64,000 nt of DNA from Rhizobium sp. CF122 (GTDB lineage Bacteria; Pseudomonadota; Alphaproteobacteria; Rhizobiales; Rhizobiaceae). Positions 7,942 to 18,640 of this stretch are shown here, in pieces. Numbering within the stretch: position 1 is the first letter of the stretch; every line of letters begins with the position of its first letter. The stretch is taken from NCBI RefSeq assembly GCF_000282035.1, contig NZ_AKKA01000023.1, positions 172,494-236,493 of the forward strand. The letters run 5' to 3'. The translations under genes and the position numbers were made by a program. The notes under the pieces were generated by a model. That model saw nothing but the letters and a program-made list of their open reading frames with translations, searched no databases and was not told the origin of the DNA.

Positions 7942-8418
7942 TCAGCCCCAAGAAATGGCAAGAACTTCGTAAGCCTTGGAGCCGCCGGGTGCATTGACCT
8001 CGATAGAGTCGCCGACTTCCTTGCCGATCAGCGCACGCGCGATCGGAGAGGAAATCGAAATGCGGCCGGCCTTAACATCGGCTTCCTGGTCGCCGACGAT
8101 CTGGTAAGTCTTTTCTTCTTCCGTGTCCTCGTCGACGAGCTTCACCTTGGCGCCAAACTTAATCTTGTCGCCAGACATCTTGGACAGATCGATGACTTCG
8201 GCACGTGCGGTCAGGTCTTCAAGCTCGCTGATGCGGCCTTCGTTGTGGCTCTGCGCTTCCTTTGCTGCATGGTATTCAGCGTTCTCGGAAAGGTCGCCGT
8301 GGGCGCGCGCTTCTGCGATCGCTTCGATGATTCGCGGGCGCTCTTCCTGCTGACGCCAGCGCAGCTCTTCCTGCAGCTTGACGAAACCACCCTGTGTCAT
8401 CGGTACCTTATCAACCAT
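7942..8418 (-). CDS. greA: Transcription elongation factor GreA
   Basis: A 158-residue protein of normal GreA length. The N-terminal coiled-coil ([47 protein letters not shown]) contains the acidic tip residues of the DLSENAEY motif that reach into the RNA polymerase secondary channel and promote cleavage of backtracked RNA. The C-terminal FKBP-like domain ends in [18 protein letters not shown]. The start at [11 protein letters not shown] gives the usual length; a longer in-frame extension to 8505 has no family support. lpsB follows 7 bp downstream. Confidence 0.97.
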   Translation of the reverse strand: MVDKVPMTQGGFVKLQEELRWRQQEERPRIIEAIAEARAHGDLSENAEYHAAKEAQSHNEGRISELEDLTARAEVIDLSKMSGDKIKFGAKVKLVDEDTEEEKTYQIVGDQEADVKAGRISISSPIARALIGKEVGDSIEVNAPGGSKAYEVLAISWG

Positions 8419-8651
8419 TTTTCTGTCCTTCACTCCCTGCGTCAACTTAGCTGCAGACACAAAAGAAAACAGGTCCCGAAGGGGAACTTCGGAACCGTGC
8501 AACAATCCTAGTTACTCGGCTTATAGCAGATCGCTACCGGCGATTTCCATAAAATTCGTATTCACTGGCAGCAGCCGGTCCGCCCGCACATCCTGATAAG
8601 GAGGCAAGAGGCGGATCAAGCATGGCGGATCGCAGACGGGGATTCCAGCCG

Positions 8652-9866
8652 CTAGGGAACGAAATGAGGGTTTGCGGGCAGGTTCGGTGGATCGTAGGAG
8701 CTTGCATCCTTCCGCTCTTTGACCGAGATATGGATCAGCGCATCGTCCGGAATGAAACGCCGGTCGCTCAAAGGAAAATAGATCGCACTCCGGCTGCCGT
8801 GTTTGCGCCAGGAGTTTTCCGGTACGCGCCGCGGGATATACTCAAGGATTTTCCACCCGACGCTCATGGAATCATGGAGGGGAACGGTGGCGTCCAGCGG
8901 CACATATTTCTTCCCGCTTTTTCCAAGCACGATGTCGTTGACGGTGCGGCTGCGATAGAGGAGCCCGGCGGGCTTCGTTTCCTTGATCATCCAGGCGAGG
9001 GGTATTTTGACCGCTCCGCTCTGTGCTTCCGGATAGCCGCCGCCGATATCGCCATGCACGCCGGCAAACCACACTTCCTCGAAGTTCTGCTTTGCCGGCA
9101 CCTTTGGGCGGAATGGGCGCCCCCAATATTCTTGATCCGGCATCCAGAGATCCGGCTGGAACATCGTTCGCCGTTCATCGATCGCGACGGCGTGGCGCAC
9201 CCACTCGACGCTCGGATTTTTGCGGGTGAAAGGGTGGGTCTTGAATTGCGGATGCCATTTGCCGGCCTCGATCACCGACGCGACTGTGTCGAAGAGGCCC
9301 AGCAGCTTGATCGGCGGGCGGTCGTTTCTGAGGGTGCGCTCATAGAGACGCATGGCAGCGAAGGCCGACGGGGCATCCTCGCCGCCATCTTCTGCCGCGC
9401 CGCCAAGCTGCTCCTCCTGCGCGGGAATCCCTTTATAAGTCCTGTAGGCATAGTCGAGCAAATTGAGATGATACCGGCTCGTCAGGCCGAAGGCATGGAT
9501 GAAGCCCGCCAGGACGCGCGCCGAATAGGCACCGCGGCTGAAGCCGAAGATGTAGATGCGGTCGCGATCCGGATGTCGCCCATCGGCGTCAGGCGGGCCG
9601 CGATCGTAGTTCTCCACCAGGAAGCGGTAGGCTTCCTTGACGTTCTGATCGAGACCCCAACCGGTCGCGAGCCCGAAAATCTCGTAGGATTTGCGAAGCA
9701 GTCTCGACCAGGCATTGGTCGCGCCGAACGTGCCGATGCCCGGATCGTAATAGACGATCTGCTCGTCCGAGCGTTTCAAGGTGCCAAATAGTCTGAGGAC
9801 GTTGGTCCGGTCGGCCGAAATCTCGTTCGACGTGCCGTCAAACAGAATGACAACGTTCTTTGCCAT
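8652..9866 (-). CDS. DUF2235 alpha/beta-hydrolase-fold protein
   Basis: A 404-residue cytoplasmic-looking protein with the DUF2235 pattern: an N-terminal KNVVILFDGTSNE strand-loop, the nucleophile elbow GFSRGAYSARV (Ser about 110) and a downstream WFAGVHGDIGGGY segment that supplies the likely Asp/His part of a hydrolase triad. This fold is shared with the Tle1 phospholipase effectors of type VI secretion, but nothing nearby (VgrG, PAAR, immunity gene) supports an effector role. It has no signal peptide. The gene lies alone between greA and carB on the same strand. Function unknown; hydrolysis of a lipid or ester is inferred only from the fold. Confidence 0.85.
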   Translation of the reverse strand: MAKNVVILFDGTSNEISADRTNVLRLFGTLKRSDEQIVYYDPGIGTFGATNAWSRLLRKSYEIFGLATGWGLDQNVKEAYRFLVENYDRGPPDADGRHPDRDRIYIFGFSRGAYSARVLAGFIHAFGLTSRYHLNLLDYAYRTYKGIPAQEEQLGGAAEDGGEDAPSAFAAMRLYERTLRNDRPPIKLLGLFDTVASVIEAGKWHPQFKTHPFTRKNPSVEWVRHAVAIDERRTMFQPDLWMPDQEYWGRPFRPKVPAKQNFEEVWFAGVHGDIGGGYPEAQSGAVKIPLAWMIKETKPAGLLYRSRTVNDIVLGKSGKKYVPLDATVPLHDSMSVGWKILEYIPRRVPENSWRKHGSRSAIYFPLSDRRFIPDDALIHISVKERKDASSYDPPNLPANPHFVP

Positions 9867-9937
9867 GAACCGCTCCGGATGCGCCGCCGCAAAGGTAGCA
9901 TCCGGGCGGTTTTACCGCAACTTTCGGTCGTTTTAGC

Positions 9938-12900
9938 TTAAAAGTAGCTCTGCAGCGGACGAACTTCCAGGTTGCCGGCCCGCAGTGCCTTGATCGCCTG
10001 CGCGGCGGCCTCGGCTCCGGCCATCGTCGTGTAGTAGGGCACCTTCTGCATGAGGGTTGCTCGGCGCAGCGACTTCGAGTCGGAGATTGCCTTGTTGCCG
10101 TCGGTCGTGTTGATCACGAGCTGGACCTGGCGGTTGCGGATTGCGTCTTCGATGTGTGGGCGCCCTTCCAGGACCTTGTTGATTTTCGTCGAGTCGATGC
10201 CGTTTTCAGCCAGAAACCGCTGCGTGCCGCCGGTTGCGAGAACCTTGAAGCCTTCGCCGACGAGAACGCGGATGGCCGGCAGGACGCGCGGCTTGTCCTC
10301 GTCGCGGACGGAAACGAAGACAGTGCCTTCACGCGGCAGTTCGACACCGGCACCGAGCTGCGACTTGGCGAAGGCCAGTGCGAAATCGGTGTCGAGACCG
10401 ATGACTTCGCCGGTCGAGCGCATTTCCGGGCCGAGCAGGGTGTCGACACCCGGGAAGCGGGCGAACGGGAAGACGGCTTCCTTGACGGCGATGTGCTTCA
10501 GCGTGCGTGGATCCGGCTTTTCGCCGTAAGCGGCAAAGGTCGCGTCGAGCTTCTCGCCAGCCATGACACGGGCGGCGATCTTGGCGATCGGCGCGCCGAT
10601 GGTCTTGGCGACGAAGGGCACGGTGCGCGAGGCGCGCGGGTTCACTTCAAGCACGTAGACGGTGCCGTCCTTGATGGCGAACTGCACGTTCATCAGGCCA
10701 CCGACGTTCAGAGCCTTTGCCATCGCCTTGGCCTGGCGCTCCAGCTCGTCGATCAGTTCCTTCGAGAGAGAACGCGGCGGCAGCGAGCAGGCGCTATCGC
10801 CGGAGTGAATGCCGGCCTCCTCGATATGCTCCATGATGCCAGCGACGTAGACGTCGTCGCCATCGCAGAGGCAGTCTACGTCGACTTCGATGGCGTTGGT
10901 TAGGTAGCTGTCAAAGAGCAGTGGGTTCTTGCCAAGCAGCGTGTTGATCTGGCCGGTCTTGTCGTTCGGGTAGCGCTGCTTGATATCCTCAGGCACCAGC
11001 TCCGGAACGGTGTCGAGTAGGTAGCTCTGCAGCTGGCTCTCGGCGTGGATGATCTGCATGGCGCGGCCGCCGAGAACATAGGATGGACGCACGACCAGCG
11101 GGAAGCCGATCTCGGCGGCGACGAGGCGAGCCTGCTCGACCGAATAGGCAATGCCGTTGTTCGGCTGGTTGAGGTCGAGCTTCATCAGGAGTTTCTGGAA
11201 GCGGTCGCGGTCTTCGGCAAGGTCGATCATATCAGGCGCGGTGCCGAGGATCGGGATGCCGTTCTTCTCGAGTGCTTCGGCAAGCTTCAACGGTGTCTGG
11301 CCGCCGAACTGAACGATGACGCCGACGACTTCGCCCTTTTCCTGCTCCGCGCGCAGGATTTCGATGACGTCTTCGGCCGTCAGCGGCTCGAAATAGAGGC
11401 GATCGGAGGTGTCGTAGTCGGTCGAGACCGTTTCCGGGTTGCAGTTGATCATGATCGCTTCGTAGCCGGCATCCTTCAGCGCGAAGGCGGCATGGCAGCA
11501 GCAATAGTCGAATTCGATGCCCTGGCCGATGCGGTTCGGACCGCCGCCGAGGATGACGACCTTCTTGCGGTCGGAAACCTGGGCTTCGGAGCGTGCTGCG
11601 CCGACGAAGGGGGTCTCGTAAGTCGAGTACATATACGCGGTCGGCGAAGCGAACTCGGCAGCGCAGGTGTCGATGCGCTTGAAGACCGGACGGACGTTCA
11701 GGCGGTTGCGCAGCTCGGCGACTTCCTTCGGGCGCTTGCCGGTCAGCGTTGCGAGGCGGGCGTCGGAGAAGCCCATCGCCTTCAGCGTGCGCAGGTTAGC
11801 AGCGTCGGTCGGCAGGCCATGCTCGCGGATACGCGCTTCCATGTCGACGATCGCCTTGAACTGGGCGATGAACCAGGGGTCGATCTTCGAGCCTTCGTGC
11901 ACTTCTTGCGGGCTCATGCCTGTGCGCAGCGCCTGGGCAACCATGCGCAGGCGATCCGGCGTTGGCGTACCGATGGCGGCGCGAATGGCGTTCTGGCTGG
12001 ATTCACCTTCCTCGACATCCGGAATTTCGATCTCGTCGAGGCCGGTCAGGCCGGTTTCGAGACCGCGGAGCGCCTTCTGCAGCGATTCGGCGAAGGTGCG
12101 GCCGATCGCCATGACTTCGCCGACGGACTTCATCGCTGTCGTGAGCACAGGCGAGGCGCCCGGGAATTTCTCGAAAGCAAAGCGTGGGATCTTGGTAACG
12201 ACGTAGTCGATCGACGGCTCGAACGAGGCCGGCGTCGCGCCGCCTGTGATGTCGTTTTCCAGTTCGTCCAGCGTGTAGCCGATCGCGAGCTTGGCGGCGA
12301 CCTTGGCGATCGGGAAGCCGGTCGCCTTGGAGGCCAGCGCCGACGAGCGCGAGACGCGCGGGTTCATTTCGATGACGACGAGGCGGCCGTCCTTCGGGTT
12401 GACGGCGAACTGCACGTTCGAACCGCCGGTCTCGACGCCGATCTCGCGCAGTACCGCGATCGAGGCGTTGCGCATGATCTGGTATTCCTTGTCCGTCAGC
12501 GTCAGTGCGGGGGCGACAGTGATGGAGTCGCCGGTGTGAACGCCCATCGGATCGATGTTCTCGATCGAGCAGATGATGATGCAGTTGTCCGCCTTGTCGC
12601 GGACGACCTCCATTTCATACTCTTTCCAGCCGAGCACGGATTCTTCGATCAGCACTTCAGTGGTCGGCGAAGCATCGAGGCCGCCGGAGACGATCTCGAA
12701 GAATTCCGAGCGGTTGTAGGCAATGCCACCGCCGGTTCCGCCAAGCGTAAAGGAGGGGCGGATGATGGCTGGCAGGCCGACGTGATCGAGCGCCTGGGCG
12801 GCGATCGCCATCGCGTGACTCATGTAGCGCTGCTTACGGTCACTTTCGCCGAGGTTCCAGTGGTTCTCCAGTTCGTCCAGTGCCTTGTCGAGGTCAGTGC

Positions 12901-13423
12901 CGGAGAGGCTTGCCTTCAGCTTGTTACGCTCGGCCTCATGCGTCTTGCGATCGGTATCCTTGATATCGGTGGCGTTCGCCAGCATCGAGCGCGGCGTTTC
13001 CAGGCCGATGCGGGCCATGGCCTCGCGGAAGAGCGCGCGGTCTTCGGCCATATCGATTGCAGCGGGCTTCGCGCCGATCATCTCGACATTGTAGCGGTCA
13101 AGGACGCCCATGCGCTTCAGCGACAGCGCTGTGTTGAGTGCCGTTTGGCCGCCCATGGTCGGCAGCAGCGCGTCCGGGCGCTCCTTGGCGATGATCTTGG
13201 CGACAACTTCAGGAGTGATCGGCTCGACGTAGGTGGCATCGGCGAGGCCCGGGTCGGTCATGATCGTTGCCGGATTGGAGTTGACGAGGATGACGCGGTA
13301 GCCTTCCTCCTTCAGCGCCTTGCAGGCCTGGGTGCCGGAGTAGTCGAATTCGCAAGCCTGGCCAATGACGATCGGTCCCGCGCCGATGATGAGGATCGAT
13401 TTGATATCTTGGCGCTTGGGCAT
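9938..13423 (-). CDS. carB: Carbamoyl-phosphate synthase large subunit
   Basis: A 1161-residue enzyme subunit that, with CarA, makes carbamoyl phosphate from bicarbonate, ammonia (from glutamine) and two ATP for arginine and pyrimidine synthesis. It has the duplicated architecture: carboxyphosphate half starting [23 protein letters not shown] with the [13 protein letters not shown] loop; oligomerisation region; carbamate half starting [22 protein letters not shown] with [12 protein letters not shown]; and an MGS-like allosteric domain ([16 protein letters not shown]). It is longer than E. coli CarB (about 1073) because of inserts in the first half, which I believe is usual in Rhizobiales. carA lies 7.5 kb away on the same strand with unrelated genes between, so the two are not an operon here. 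Confidence 0.98.
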   Translation of the reverse strand: MPKRQDIKSILIIGAGPIVIGQACEFDYSGTQACKALKEEGYRVILVNSNPATIMTDPGLADATYVEPITPEVVAKIIAKERPDALLPTMGGQTALNTALSLKRMGVLDRYNVEMIGAKPAAIDMAEDRALFREAMARIGLETPRSMLANATDIKDTDRKTHEAERNKLKASLSGTDLDKALDELENHWNLGESDRKQRYMSHAMAIAAQALDHVGLPAIIRPSFTLGGTGGGIAYNRSEFFEIVSGGLDASPTTEVLIEESVLGWKEYEMEVVRDKADNCIIICSIENIDPMGVHTGDSITVAPALTLTDKEYQIMRNASIAVLREIGVETGGSNVQFAVNPKDGRLVVIEMNPRVSRSSALASKATGFPIAKVAAKLAIGYTLDELENDITGGATPASFEPSIDYVVTKIPRFAFEKFPGASPVLTTAMKSVGEVMAIGRTFAESLQKALRGLETGLTGLDEIEIPDVEEGESSQNAIRAAIGTPTPDRLRMVAQALRTGMSPQEVHEGSKIDPWFIAQFKAIVDMEARIREHGLPTDAANLRTLKAMGFSDARLATLTGKRPKEVAELRNRLNVRPVFKRIDTCAAEFASPTAYMYSTYETPFVGAARSEAQVSDRKKVVILGGGPNRIGQGIEFDYCCCHAAFALKDAGYEAIMINCNPETVSTDYDTSDRLYFEPLTAEDVIEILRAEQEKGEVVGVIVQFGGQTPLKLAEALEKNGIPILGTAPDMIDLAEDRDRFQKLLMKLDLNQPNNGIAYSVEQARLVAAEIGFPLVVRPSYVLGGRAMQIIHAESQLQSYLLDTVPELVPEDIKQRYPNDKTGQINTLLGKNPLLFDSYLTNAIEVDVDCLCDGDDVYVAGIMEHIEEAGIHSGDSACSLPPRSLSKELIDELERQAKAMAKALNVGGLMNVQFAIKDGTVYVLEVNPRASRTVPFVAKTIGAPIAKIAARVMAGEKLDATFAAYGEKPDPRTLKHIAVKEAVFPFARFPGVDTLLGPEMRSTGEVIGLDTDFALAFAKSQLGAGVELPREGTVFVSVRDEDKPRVLPAIRVLVGEGFKVLATGGTQRFLAENGIDSTKINKVLEGRPHIEDAIRNRQVQLVINTTDGNKAISDSKSLRRATLMQKVPYYTTMAGAEAAAQAIKALRAGNLEVRPLQSYF

Positions 13424-13594
13424 CGTCTTTTTCCGTTTCCTAGCTGCGCAGAAAGCCGGCCAGGGTGGGAGGCACCGGCCGGGTCGCGCATGTGATGGTC
13501 TTTTCAGGCTAGAAGCGGCTTATAGGCAAATGTATTTGCAAACGGAACCCCATAAATTGCGGAATCGACAGGAATTGGCGGAGCTTGTGAAGGT

Positions 13595-14623
13595 CTAGTC
13601 AATGTCCGGTACGACAAGCGTCCTGATCTCGCCCCGGCGGGCGGGACTGGAGATTGCTTCTACGGCGTCATTGAAGCCGATCCGGCGGGAGATCAGCGGC
13701 TCGACCTTGATGGTCCCCGATGCGATGAACTCGGCCGCGCGCTGGTGAGTGAACGGGTTGAGGAAGGAGTTCACCAGCTTGATCTCGCGAAAGAGGAGGT
13801 CGAAGGGCTCGACCCCAATCTTCATGCCCCGGGGCATGACGCCGAGGATGACGACGGTGCCGCCGCGCCGCGCAAGGCGGGGCGCCTGCTCGATCGTTTC
13901 GGCAACGCCCGCGCATTCGATGACGACGTCGGCGCCGCCCGGCAACAAACCGTCTGCCGCGATCAAGCGTGCCACGATATCGCCGGTTAAGGGATCCGCA
14001 CTCGCGGTCGCTCCGAGCTTTTCGGCAAGCGTCCGCTTCTCCTCGGTGCGGGTAACAAGCACAACCCTGGTCGCTCCTGCCAGTCGGGCCAACTGCACGA
14101 TGAGCAAGCCGATCACACCGCCGCCGAGGACGACGACCGAGGCGCCTGTTCGGATTTCGGCAAGGTCTACGCCGTGGATGCAGCAGGCGAGGGGTTCGCA
14201 GAAGGCTCCGTGGAGGGGATCCAGTGCCGAGGGCAGTTCGAAGGCCTGCTGCTGCGGAATGCAGACATATTCGGCAAAACCGCCGTCGCGATGGATACCG
14301 ATCGCCTGCAGGTTATGGCACAGATTGACGCGACCGCGCCGACATTCGGGGCAGCGGCCGCAGGCAATGTTCGGATCACCGGTCACGCGCATGCCTGCAC
14401 GAAAGCCGCTCACACCGTCGCCCACCTTTTCGATGATGCCAGCAAACTCGTGGCCGAGCGTAACGGGTGGCTTGGACGGAAACTCTCCAAGGAACAGGTG
14501 GCGGTCGGTGCCGCAAATGCCGCAGGCCTCCGTGCGAACAAGCAATTCGCCAACACCCGGTTCGGGACGCTCTACCTCGCGCAGGGCCAGCTTTCCCGTC
14601 GCTTCGAGCCGTACCGCCTTCAT
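13595..14623 (-). CDS. Zinc-dependent medium-chain alcohol/polyol dehydrogenase
   Basis: A 342-residue MDR-superfamily dehydrogenase. Catalytic zinc ligands are seen in ACGICGTDRHLF and GHEFAG; the structural-zinc cysteines are in CGRCPECRRGRVNLC. The nucleotide-binding GGGVIGLL motif is present. The family includes sorbitol, threonine and galactitol-phosphate dehydrogenases, and the substrate is not decidable from sequence. The start at 14623 (MKAVRLEATG) follows a strong GGAGGAG site; an in-frame extension to 14716 looks non-coding. It is followed by carB on the same strand after 171 bp. Confidence 0.88.
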   Translation of the reverse strand: MKAVRLEATGKLALREVERPEPGVGELLVRTEACGICGTDRHLFLGEFPSKPPVTLGHEFAGIIEKVGDGVSGFRAGMRVTGDPNIACGRCPECRRGRVNLCHNLQAIGIHRDGGFAEYVCIPQQQAFELPSALDPLHGAFCEPLACCIHGVDLAEIRTGASVVVLGGGVIGLLIVQLARLAGATRVVLVTRTEEKRTLAEKLGATASADPLTGDIVARLIAADGLLPGGADVVIECAGVAETIEQAPRLARRGGTVVILGVMPRGMKIGVEPFDLLFREIKLVNSFLNPFTHQRAAEFIASGTIKVEPLISRRIGFNDAVEAISSPARRGEIRTLVVPDID

Positions 14624-14859
14624 CGTTCGTCTCTCCTCCTCAGACTTCTTCGTGCAAGGAGGCCTGAATAGAGAGGTCTCGTCAAGCGGGTGCCGCGTGT
14701 CGCGCTTGGTAAGCATTTATTTGCCCTGCATTTGCGAAAATATCGTCAGGCCGACCTTTTTAGCGGTGCCGGTTCGTGAAAATTAATAAAGAGCGTGCTT
14801 TCTATTTATCGTTGCAAACCAGGAGGGCGGTTTGCTTGCAGGGGCGTCTTGAATTGACA

Positions 14860-15972
14860 ATGTCTCAGCGTGATAAAAGGCTTGCGAGCCAGAGAACGTG
14901 GACTTTGGAGGTGCTATCGCACCTTAAGGTCCGGATGACGGCGGACCTTTGGCTTTATCTCGCCGTAGCAGTCTATTTCGTGATTGGTGTCGTGTTGCTG
15001 ATCGCCGATGGCCACGCCGAGATGATGTCTTTCGGGCTGTATTTCGACCAATGGACCTATCTGTTCCTGTTCTTGATGCCTTTGATGGCGATCATCTTCG
15101 ACTATGCGTGGATTTTCTTTCGCTTCGACGATAGGCGATCGCTGGCTGTGCGAAGAGCATTTTCGCCTCAGCGTTTGGCCCATCTCTTCTCGGGCATGGC
15201 GTTGCTGATGGCGCTGATGATTTTTCAAGGCACGTTCACATCGATCAAGAATCTATTGCCGATCATTCGGGGCGGCTTTCTCTACGATCAATGGCTCGCG
15301 AATCTCGATGCCCTGCTGTCGTTCGGCCGCGATCCCTGGAAGCTCCTGCTCTCGATCGCTGGCCACGACGCCATCATCAAGATCGTGGATTGGAATTACA
15401 GCGTATTGTGGTTCGTGGTCTGCTTCGGAACGCTCTTTTACGTGGCAACCTCGCCGCGAGCGGCGTCGATGCGTGTCCGCTATATCAGCATGTTCATGCT
15501 CGTCTGGGTGGTCTGCGGAAATATTCTTGCCGGCATCTTCATATCGGCCGGGCCTGTCTTTTATGGCGCGGTGACCGGTGATGAGTGGCGCTTTGCGGAG
15601 CTGGCCACTTTTCTGGCCTTGCCCGACGGTCCTACAGCCGCCAATCTGTTTCAAAGCTATCTTTGGTCGCTTCACGCGCACAGCACGTCCGGGTTCGGCT
15701 CGGGCATTTCGGCCTTTCCCAGCGTACATGTGGGGCTGATTGCCTTGAACGCATTCTTCGCGGCGGAGGTCTCACGCAGGCTGGGGATCATCGCCTTTTG
15801 TTACACCGCATTCGTAATGGCGAGCTCCGTCTATCTCGGCTGGCACTACGCAGTCGACGGCTATGCTTCGTTGCTTGTCGTTGGGGTCGGCCATTTTGCT
15901 CTTAGAAGTCTGCTTGATCGCAAGCCAGGATTGGTCGCAACCGCGCTTCACGGTGCGGTCGCAACCGCTTGA
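14860..15972 (+). CDS. PAP2-family integral membrane phosphatase/phosphotransferase
   Basis: A polytopic membrane protein of about 370 residues with several hydrophobic segments (LWLYLAVAVYFVIGVVLLI, then YLFLFLMPLMAIIF and others). In the C-terminal third it has the PAP2 signature pieces GISAFPSVHVG and GWHYAVDGYAS, the second giving the catalytic His and Asp. The arrangement resembles the Aur1/inositol-phosphorylceramide-synthase-like branch, so it may transfer or remove a lipid head group on the periplasmic side. The start is uncertain: ATG at 14860 is used, but a TTG at 14836 lies 9 bp behind a better AGGAGG, and a GTG at 14776 is also open. Confidence 0.8.
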   Translation: MSQRDKRLASQRTWTLEVLSHLKVRMTADLWLYLAVAVYFVIGVVLLIADGHAEMMSFGLYFDQWTYLFLFLMPLMAIIFDYAWIFFRFDDRRSLAVRRAFSPQRLAHLFSGMALLMALMIFQGTFTSIKNLLPIIRGGFLYDQWLANLDALLSFGRDPWKLLLSIAGHDAIIKIVDWNYSVLWFVVCFGTLFYVATSPRAASMRVRYISMFMLVWVVCGNILAGIFISAGPVFYGAVTGDEWRFAELATFLALPDGPTAANLFQSYLWSLHAHSTSGFGSGISAFPSVHVGLIALNAFFAAEVSRRLGIIAFCYTAFVMASSVYLGWHYAVDGYASLLVVGVGHFALRSLLDRKPGLVATALHGAVATA

Positions 15973-16097
15973 CTGTTTGAATATCGAAGGCCGATTCCAC
16001 TGTCGTCGGCGGCCAAAGCGCTCTCCCGGGTAGCTGGAATTTCCCAACCGCCGAGATATATACATAGCGACCGAAGGTTTAGCCCGGGGGAACCGTC

Positions 16098-17015
16098 ATG
16101 GAATGGAAAGGCCGGCGTCAGTCCGACAACATCGAGGATCGTCGTGGCGATCCTTCCATGGGCGGATTGGGCAGAGGAGGAGGCTTCAGTTTTCCATCCG
16201 GCGGCGGCATGGGTCGACGTGGCGGTGGGCTGAGCATCGGCACCATCATCTTCCTCGTCGTCATCTATCTTGTCCTCAAGGCCATGGGCATCGACCTGCT
16301 GCAGATCATGGATGGCGGCATGACAACAGGCGGACCGGGCTACGAGCAGAGCGAATCGGGAAGCCAGACGCCCGCCAATGATGAAATGACGGCATTCGTT
16401 CGTACAGTGCTTGCCGAGACTGAAGACACCTGGAATGGGATCTTCCAGTCTCAGGGGCGTCAGTATGAGGAGCCTCGCCTCGTTCTCTTCTCCGGACAGA
16501 CGCAGTCTAAATGCGGTTTTGCCTCGGCGGCGACCGGGCCGTTCTACTGCCCGAGCGACCACAAGGTCTACCTCGACACGGCCTTCTTCAACCAGCTAAG
16601 CCGCCAGTTCGGTGCCTCCGGCGATTTTGCCGAAGCCTATGTGGTGGCCCACGAGGTCGGCCATCATGTTCAGAATTTGCTGGGCATCCTGCCGAAATTC
16701 AATCAAGCGCGTCAGCGCATGAGTGAGGCGGACGCCAACAAGATGTCGGTTCGCGTCGAACTGCAAGCCGACTGCTTTGCCGGCATCTGGGGCAAATTCA
16801 CCGAGCAGAAGGGTATTCTCGAGGCCGGCGATCTGGAGGAGGCGTTGAACGCAGCCCAGCAGATCGGCGACGACACGTTACAGAAGCGCAGCCAGGGCTA
16901 TGTGGTGCCGGAAAGCTTCAACCACGGCACCTCGGAGCAGCGGGCCCGATGGTTCAAGCGCGGCTTCGACAGCGGGCAGTTGTCCGCGTGCGATACGTTC
17001 TCAGGGCCGATCTGA
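16098..17015 (+). CDS. YpfJ-family putative neutral zinc metallopeptidase
   Basis: A 305-residue protein with a Gly-rich cytoplasmic N-terminus (about 1-45), one membrane segment (SIGTIIFLVVIYLVLKAMGI, about 46-65) and a soluble domain carrying the zinc-metalloprotease motif HEVGHH at 185-190, with the partner Glu/Asp region in QADCFAGIWG. Length and order match the YpfJ/KPN_02809 family common in proteobacteria. Its substrates are unknown. A GGGGGA site precedes the ATG. It stands alone between the PAP2 and MFS genes on the same strand, with 125 and 235 bp gaps. Confidence 0.9.
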   Translation: MEWKGRRQSDNIEDRRGDPSMGGLGRGGGFSFPSGGGMGRRGGGLSIGTIIFLVVIYLVLKAMGIDLLQIMDGGMTTGGPGYEQSESGSQTPANDEMTAFVRTVLAETEDTWNGIFQSQGRQYEEPRLVLFSGQTQSKCGFASAATGPFYCPSDHKVYLDTAFFNQLSRQFGASGDFAEAYVVAHEVGHHVQNLLGILPKFNQARQRMSEADANKMSVRVELQADCFAGIWGKFTEQKGILEAGDLEEALNAAQQIGDDTLQKRSQGYVVPESFNHGTSEQRARWFKRGFDSGQLSACDTFSGPI

Positions 17016-17250
17016 AACAGCCTCTTTTGAGCTGGCCGCCGCTCGGGGGGCATTCGTCGATTTCGTCAGACGCGAGCAGTGCAAAGGCCGCACAGGTCTG
17101 CCTTTGTTCCGGTTCTCGATCAACAGAAGTCGTGAGCCTATCAAAAGATTTGAGATGTTCACGGATTGTTTCGCTCATGTACGTGAGCTATGTAACATAT
17201 CCGGCGACGAGATCGTCTTTTCAGAAAACAACCTGCTGTAGAGATGTCTG

Positions 17251-18498
17251 ATGCTCGATCCGAAATTTGTTCGTCGCGGCCTCTTCCTCGTCTTCATGAT
17301 CCTGTTTCTCGACGTGATCGGGATTGCGATCATCATGCCGGTGTTGCCGGCCTATCTCGAGCAATTGACCGGCGGGTCCGTGAGCGACGCAGCTCTCGAT
17401 GGCGGCTGGCTGCTTGTTGTCTACGCAGTCATGCAGTTCCTGTTCGCGCCATTTCTCGGCAATCTCAGCGACCGCTTCGGACGGCGCCCCATCCTGCTTC
17501 TGTCGGTGCTAACGTTTGCGATCGACAACTTCATCTGTGCGGTGGCGACGAGCTTCTGGATGCTCTTCATCGGTCGCGCGCTGGCGGGCCTCAGCGGCGG
17601 CAGCTTTGCGACCTGTTCGGCCTACATCGCTGATATTAGCAATGATGACAATCGCGCTAAAAATTTCGGCTTGATCGGCATTGCGTTCGGCGTTGGTTTC
17701 ACGATCGGGCCTGTCATCGGCGGCTTCCTCGGAGAGTTCGGCCCCCGGGTGCCGTTTCTCGGGGCTGCGGCTCTTTCGTTCGCAAATTTCGTTGCCGCCT
17801 ACTTCATGCTTCCCGAGACCTTGGAGGCAAGGCATCGTCGGACGTTTGAATGGAAGCGTGCCAATCCGCTCGGTGCGCTGAAGCAGATGCGCAGCTATTC
17901 CGGTATCGGGCCGATCTGTGCGGTCATGTTCCTTTTCTGGCTGGCGCATGCCGTCTATCCGGCTGTCTGGTCCTTCGTGTCGACCTACCGATATGGCTGG
18001 AGTGAAGGCCAGATTGGGCTCTCGCTCGGCATTTACGGCATTGGCGCCGCCTTCGTCATGGGCGTCATCCTGCCGAAAATCGTGCCCGTGCTCGGCGAGT
18101 GGAAGACAGCCGTCCTCGGCTTGTCTTTTTCCGTCGTTGGACTGACGGGCTACGCCTTCGCCTGGGAGGGCTGGATGGTTTACACGGTGATCGTGCTGAC
18201 TGTGATGGAGAACGTCGCTGATCCGCCGCTGCGAAGCATAGCAGCCGGCAAAGTGCCGCCGTCGGCGCAAGGTGAGCTGCAAGGGGCGCTTACAAGCCTC
18301 AGCAGCATCACCACGATTGTCGGACCACTGATCTTTACGCAGCTGTTCGGCTACTTCACGAGGCCAGAAGCGCCGGTGCCGTTTGCCGGAGCGCCGTATC
18401 TGCTGTCGGCGATCATCATCCTGATCGCGGCCATCGTGTTTTTGGCGAAGGTGCGTACGGTCAAGGCCGCAGACGTCGTCGGGCAGCCAGCCGAATGA
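17251..18498 (+). CDS. TetA-like MFS efflux transporter
   Basis: A 415-residue 12-TM major-facilitator protein of the drug:H+ antiporter-1 type (TCR/Tet family). It begins [33 protein letters not shown], has motif A in [17 protein letters not shown] after TM2, and motif C-like glycine-rich sequence in [13 protein letters not shown] (TM5), a hallmark of exporters. Close relatives are often annotated as tetracycline resistance proteins, but chromosomal rhizobial members usually have no proven drug substrate. No TetR-type repressor lies beside it. A MATE exporter follows on the same strand after 142 bp; the gap contains TGATGAA-N3-TTCATCA (18521-18537), a possible weak terminator or operator. 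Confidence 0.88.
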   Translation: MLDPKFVRRGLFLVFMILFLDVIGIAIIMPVLPAYLEQLTGGSVSDAALDGGWLLVVYAVMQFLFAPFLGNLSDRFGRRPILLLSVLTFAIDNFICAVATSFWMLFIGRALAGLSGGSFATCSAYIADISNDDNRAKNFGLIGIAFGVGFTIGPVIGGFLGEFGPRVPFLGAAALSFANFVAAYFMLPETLEARHRRTFEWKRANPLGALKQMRSYSGIGPICAVMFLFWLAHAVYPAVWSFVSTYRYGWSEGQIGLSLGIYGIGAAFVMGVILPKIVPVLGEWKTAVLGLSFSVVGLTGYAFAWEGWMVYTVIVLTVMENVADPPLRSIAAGKVPPSAQGELQGALTSLSSITTIVGPLIFTQLFGYFTRPEAPVPFAGAPYLLSAIIILIAAIVFLAKVRTVKAADVVGQPAE

Positions 18499-18640
18499 GC
18501 CATCAGAATTCGTGATGCGATGATGAATTTTTCATCATTTGCATAGTTTTGAGTAGTTCTTTGCGGGGCTTTGATCTAAGCCGTCTTGATGTTTTGCTGC
18601 AACTTGCGGCCGTCACTGATTCAATCACAGGAAAAGTGTC

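Noticed and set aside
8652..9866. DUF2235 protein as a type VI secretion phospholipase effector
   Set aside because: No VgrG, PAAR, adaptor or immunity gene nearby, and the domain alone does not show secretion.
11045..13495. 816-codon plus-strand frame over carB
   Set aside because: It is antisense to carB, an effect of high GC content at third positions; composition is unlike a protein.
18521..18537. TGATGAA-N3-TTCATCA between the MFS and MATE genes as an operator
   Set aside because: Could equally be a weak AT-rich terminator; no adjacent regulator supports an operator.
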